DNA of 64,000 nucleotides from JAHQVI01 sp050330195 (lineage in GTDB: Bacteria; Pseudomonadota; Alphaproteobacteria; Rhizobiales; Rhodomicrobiaceae): NCBI GenBank assembly GCA_050330195.1, contig JBHJOB010000007.1:1-64000 (forward strand), given 5' to 3'. Under the pieces are notes generated by a model that was not told the DNA's origin, ran no database searches, and worked only from the letters and a program-made list of their open reading frames with translations. The position numbers and the translations under genes are program-made. Positions 61,760-64,000 of this stretch are shown here, piece by piece (within the stretch, counting starts at the first letter, position 1; each line of letters starts with the position of its first letter).

Positions 61760-62467
61760 ATGCAGGATCTTGGAGGGGCGATCACCTTGGCGCTGCAGCT
61801 GATCGCGACGGGCCAGGGGGATCTGCTCGAAATTGTTGCCCTGTCCCTGCGCGTCAGCCTCACCGCGATGCTTGTGGCGTGCCTGATAGGCCTGCCGCTG
61901 GGCGCGCTGCTGGCGATCAGCCGGTTTCCGGGGCACGGCGCGGCCGTCGTGATCGTGAACGCCCTGATGGGATTGCCGCCGGTCGTCGTCGGTCTCATCG
62001 TCTACCTGCATCTGTCCCGCGCTGGTCCCCTCGGCTTTCTCGGCCTGCTCTATACGCCGACAGCCATGATCATCGCGCAGACCATCCTCATCACCCCGAT
62101 CATCGCGGCGCTGTCCAGACAGGTGCTGGAGGATCTGCACAATGAATATGCCGAGCAGTTCCGCTCGCTGTGCGTGCCGAAGCGCACCATGATCGGCGCG
62201 CTGATCTGGGACGGACGCTATGCCCTGCTGACGGTTGCGCTGGCGGGATTCGGCCGTGCCGTCGCCGAGGTGGGCGCCGTCATCGTCGTGGGCGGCAATA
62301 TCGACCATCTCACGCGGGTCATGACCACGGCGATTGCGCTGGAGACCTCGAAAGGCGATCTCGCGCTTGCCCTCGCGCTCGGCATCGTGCTGATGGTCAT
62401 CGCGCTTGGAGTGAATGCTCTGGTGATGGGGCTGCGCTTTACCGCGCAGCGGCATGCCTATGCTTGA
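61760..62467 (+). CDS. tupB: Tungstate ABC transporter permease (TupB-like)
   Basis: A 235-aa permease with about five membrane helices, the EAA-type loop E-Q-F-R-S-L-C-V-P-K and the C-terminal G-R-A-V-A-E-V-G-A-V-I-V-V-G-G-N-I typical of TupB/WtpB-type permeases. ATG 61760 is chosen over a TTG at 61730. It overlaps the ATPase gene by 14 bases and is the first of three genes that import tungstate. Confidence 0.87.
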   Translation: MQDLGGAITLALQLIATGQGDLLEIVALSLRVSLTAMLVACLIGLPLGALLAISRFPGHGAAVVIVNALMGLPPVVVGLIVYLHLSRAGPLGFLGLLYTPTAMIIAQTILITPIIAALSRQVLEDLHNEYAEQFRSLCVPKRTMIGALIWDGRYALLTVALAGFGRAVAEVGAVIVVGGNIDHLTRVMTTAIALETSKGDLALALALGIVLMVIALGVNALVMGLRFTAQRHAYA

Positions 62468-63224
62468 GCGTGCGACCCTCATGAACGGAGCCGTCGCCGC
62501 GGATGGAGCCGCTGGCGGGGCGCTGCTGCCGTTGACGTTGAAGAACCTTACGCTCGACATCGCCGGAAAGCGGCTCGTCGATGCTGTCGACCTGACGCTG
62601 GCCGCGCGGAGCATCACGATGGTGATGGGGCCGAACGGCGCGGGCAAGAGCCTGTTGCTGCGGCTCGCTCACGGGATGCTGGAGCCGAGCGCGGGCAGCG
62701 TGCTCTGGGGGGGGAATCCGCTCAGCCTGGCTATCAGACAGCGGCAGGCGATGGTGTTTCAGCGCCCCGTTCTGCTGCGCCGGTCTGTGGCGGCGAACAT
62801 CGACTTTGCACTCGGGCTGAAAGGCCGAAGGGCCGTCGAACGGCGCGATGAGATCCTCGAACATGTCGGCTTGCTGGATCATGCGCGTCAGCCCGCCCGG
62901 CTTCTCTCCGGTGGAGAACAGCAACGCCTCGCGCTCGCCCGTGCGCTGGTGCTCGAACCGGAGGTTCTGTTTCTCGACGAGCCGACCGCCAGTCTCGACC
63001 CCGCCTCGGTGCAGATGATCGAGCGGATCGTTTCCACCGCGCATCGCGGCGGGACCAAGATCATCTTCATTACCCACGATATCGGACAGGCCAAACGGCT
63101 GGCCGATGACATCGTCTTCCTTCATCGCGGCCGCATTGCCGAACACAGCCCTGCGGACCGCTTTCTCACGAACCCGTCTTCGGAAGCGGCGGGAGCCTAT
63201 CTCGAAGGGCGGATCGTCCTCTAA
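62454..63224 (+). CDS. tupC: Tungstate ABC transporter ATP-binding protein (TupC-like)
   Basis: A 256-aa ABC ATPase with Walker A G-P-N-G-A-G-K-S, signature L-S-G-G-E-Q-Q-R, Walker B L-F-L-D-E-P-T-A-S-L-D and the switch H-D. It follows TupB with 14 bases of overlap; a second Met at 62460 is an alternative start. The N-terminal 25 residues are extra relative to most TupC proteins. Confidence 0.9.
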   Translation: MPMLERATLMNGAVAADGAAGGALLPLTLKNLTLDIAGKRLVDAVDLTLAARSITMVMGPNGAGKSLLLRLAHGMLEPSAGSVLWGGNPLSLAIRQRQAMVFQRPVLLRRSVAANIDFALGLKGRRAVERRDEILEHVGLLDHARQPARLLSGGEQQRLALARALVLEPEVLFLDEPTASLDPASVQMIERIVSTAHRGGTKIIFITHDIGQAKRLADDIVFLHRGRIAEHSPADRFLTNPSSEAAGAYLEGRIVL

Positions 63225-63249
63225 CCAAAGAAAGACAAGGGAGAGACAC

Positions 63250-64000
63250 ATGAAATTCCGCAATGGAATGCTCAGTGCAATTGTTCTGTCAGTCGCCTTG
63301 ATGCCGGCGACGGCGGCGCTCGCTCAGGACAAGTCCATAATCGTGCAGTCCACGACATCGACCGCCAATTCCGGCCTGTTCGACGATCTGCTGCCGCGAT
63401 TCGAGGAAAAGACCGGCATCAGGGTCAATGTCGTCGCCGTCGGCACCGGACAGGCCATCAAGAACGCGCAGAATTGCGATGGCGACGTGCTGCTGGTTCA
63501 CGCCAAGCCAGCCGAGGAAAAATTCGTGGCGGACGGCTTCGGCACAAAGCGCGACGACCTCATGTATAACGATTTCGTCATCGTCGGCCCGCCCGCCGAT
63601 CCCGCTGGCGTCGCCGGCATGAAGGACGGCCCGGCGGCGATGAAGAAAATCGCCGAAGCGGAGGCCATATTCGCCTCGCGCGGCGACGATTCCGGCACGC
63701 ACAAGAAGGAGCAGGCGCTGTGGAAGCAAGCGGGCGTCGACATCAAGGCGGCGTCGGGGGGCTGGTATCGCGAAACCGGCTCCGGCATGGGCGCAACGCT
63801 GAATGCGGGCGTCGGCATGGGCGCTTACGTGATGACCGACCGCGCCACCTGGATCAGCTTCGGCAACAAGGGCGACTTCGGGATCGTGGTCGAAGGCGAT
63901 GACGATCTGTTCAACCAGTATGGCGTCATCCCTGTCTCCAAGGACAAATGCCCGAGCGTCAAGGCCGATCTGGCGCAGACCTTCGCCGACTGGCTGCTCT
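63250..64000 (+). CDS. tupA: Tungstate-binding protein TupA, 3' end outside window
   Basis: The frame opens at ATG 63250 after AAGGGAGAG and runs in frame to the last base. The signal peptide ends near A-L-A-Q (residue 26), and T-T-S-T-A-N-S-G-L (35-43) is the anion-binding signature of TupA-type proteins. Later R-G-D-D-S-G-T-H and G-M-G-A-T-L-N lie in the expected places. Because it lacks a stop in the window, the last 5-20 residues of the protein are missing here. It is the third gene of the operon and supplies the periplasmic receptor. Confidence 0.9.
   Translation, partial: MKFRNGMLSAIVLSVALMPATAALAQDKSIIVQSTTSTANSGLFDDLLPRFEEKTGIRVNVVAVGTGQAIKNAQNCDGDVLLVHAKPAEEKFVADGFGTKRDDLMYNDFVIVGPPADPAGVAGMKDGPAAMKKIAEAEAIFASRGDDSGTHKKEQALWKQAGVDIKAASGGWYRETGSGMGATLNAGVGMGAYVMTDRATWISFGNKGDFGIVVEGDDDLFNQYGVIPVSKDKCPSVKADLAQTFADWLL

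Overview
The window is a 64 kb piece of a GC-rich alphaproteobacterial genome, most likely from the order Hyphomicrobiales (Rhizobiales). The clues are protein families typical of that group (DUF992, DUF2852, a STAS-MlaE permease, a bgsBA-like glucan synthase pair), a succinate dehydrogenase of alphaproteobacterial type, many binding-protein-dependent transporters, and a dispersed repeat of the kind seen in rhizobia. I cannot name the genus. No rRNA, tRNA or CRISPR was found.

Layout. 0-0.35 kb: the end of a decayed IS66-family element. 0.4-7.7 kb: succinate dehydrogenase, with sdhCDA together but sdhB separated by creD, an AraC regulator and an MFS transporter. 7.8-13.5 kb: secreted esterase, TPR-methyltransferase, DUF992 protein, sugar epimerase. 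13.5-16.9 kb: Mla-type lipid transporter, with an auxiliary-like region fused to MlaD. 17-24.2 kb: DUF2852 protein, Tat-exported metallo-beta-lactamase-fold hydrolase, transaldolase-like aldolase, XerC, an MFS carrier, two coupled putative metalloproteases, and hypoxanthine phosphoribosyltransferase. 24.4-32.6 kb: a complete peptide-type ABC importer beside a DddP-like M24 enzyme and a hydratase-family enzyme. 33.9-36.5 kb: an apparently lower-GC patch with an orphan TAXI receptor and small proteins; at its edge a CoA-transferase gene is cut off. 36.7-44.3 kb: a TRAP transporter, a large flavin/Fe-S dehydrogenase and a serine-glyoxylate aminotransferase. 44.3-51.3 kb: a second peptide-type ABC importer with a beta-hydroxyacid dehydrogenase and a carboxymuconolactone-decarboxylase-family protein. 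51.6-59.8 kb: a duplicated-domain secreted protein, a bgsBA-like exopolysaccharide synthase, a Cache sensor lacking an output domain and a hybrid histidine kinase. 59.9-64 kb: TrmO, a MOT1-type molybdate carrier and a divergent tungstate ABC transporter cut by the window end.

How the genes work together. Much of the region takes up and oxidises small organic acids, amino-acid derivatives and peptides: three binding-protein systems, each with a hairpin just after its receptor gene, sit beside oxidoreductases and an aminotransferase. The glucan synthase operon is followed by two sensory proteins, suggesting controlled production of a surface polysaccharide. The molybdate and tungstate carriers form one oxyanion-uptake locus.

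The most notable observations are a dispersed repeat whose terminal CTAG supplies the stop codon of three unrelated genes; a DddP-like enzyme that keeps all six metal ligands at the same spacing as characterised DMSP lyase but lacks its proposed catalytic aspartate; a structured leader that hides a ribosome-binding site; and a Cache sensor without output domain in a predicted c-di-GMP-controlled glucan operon.
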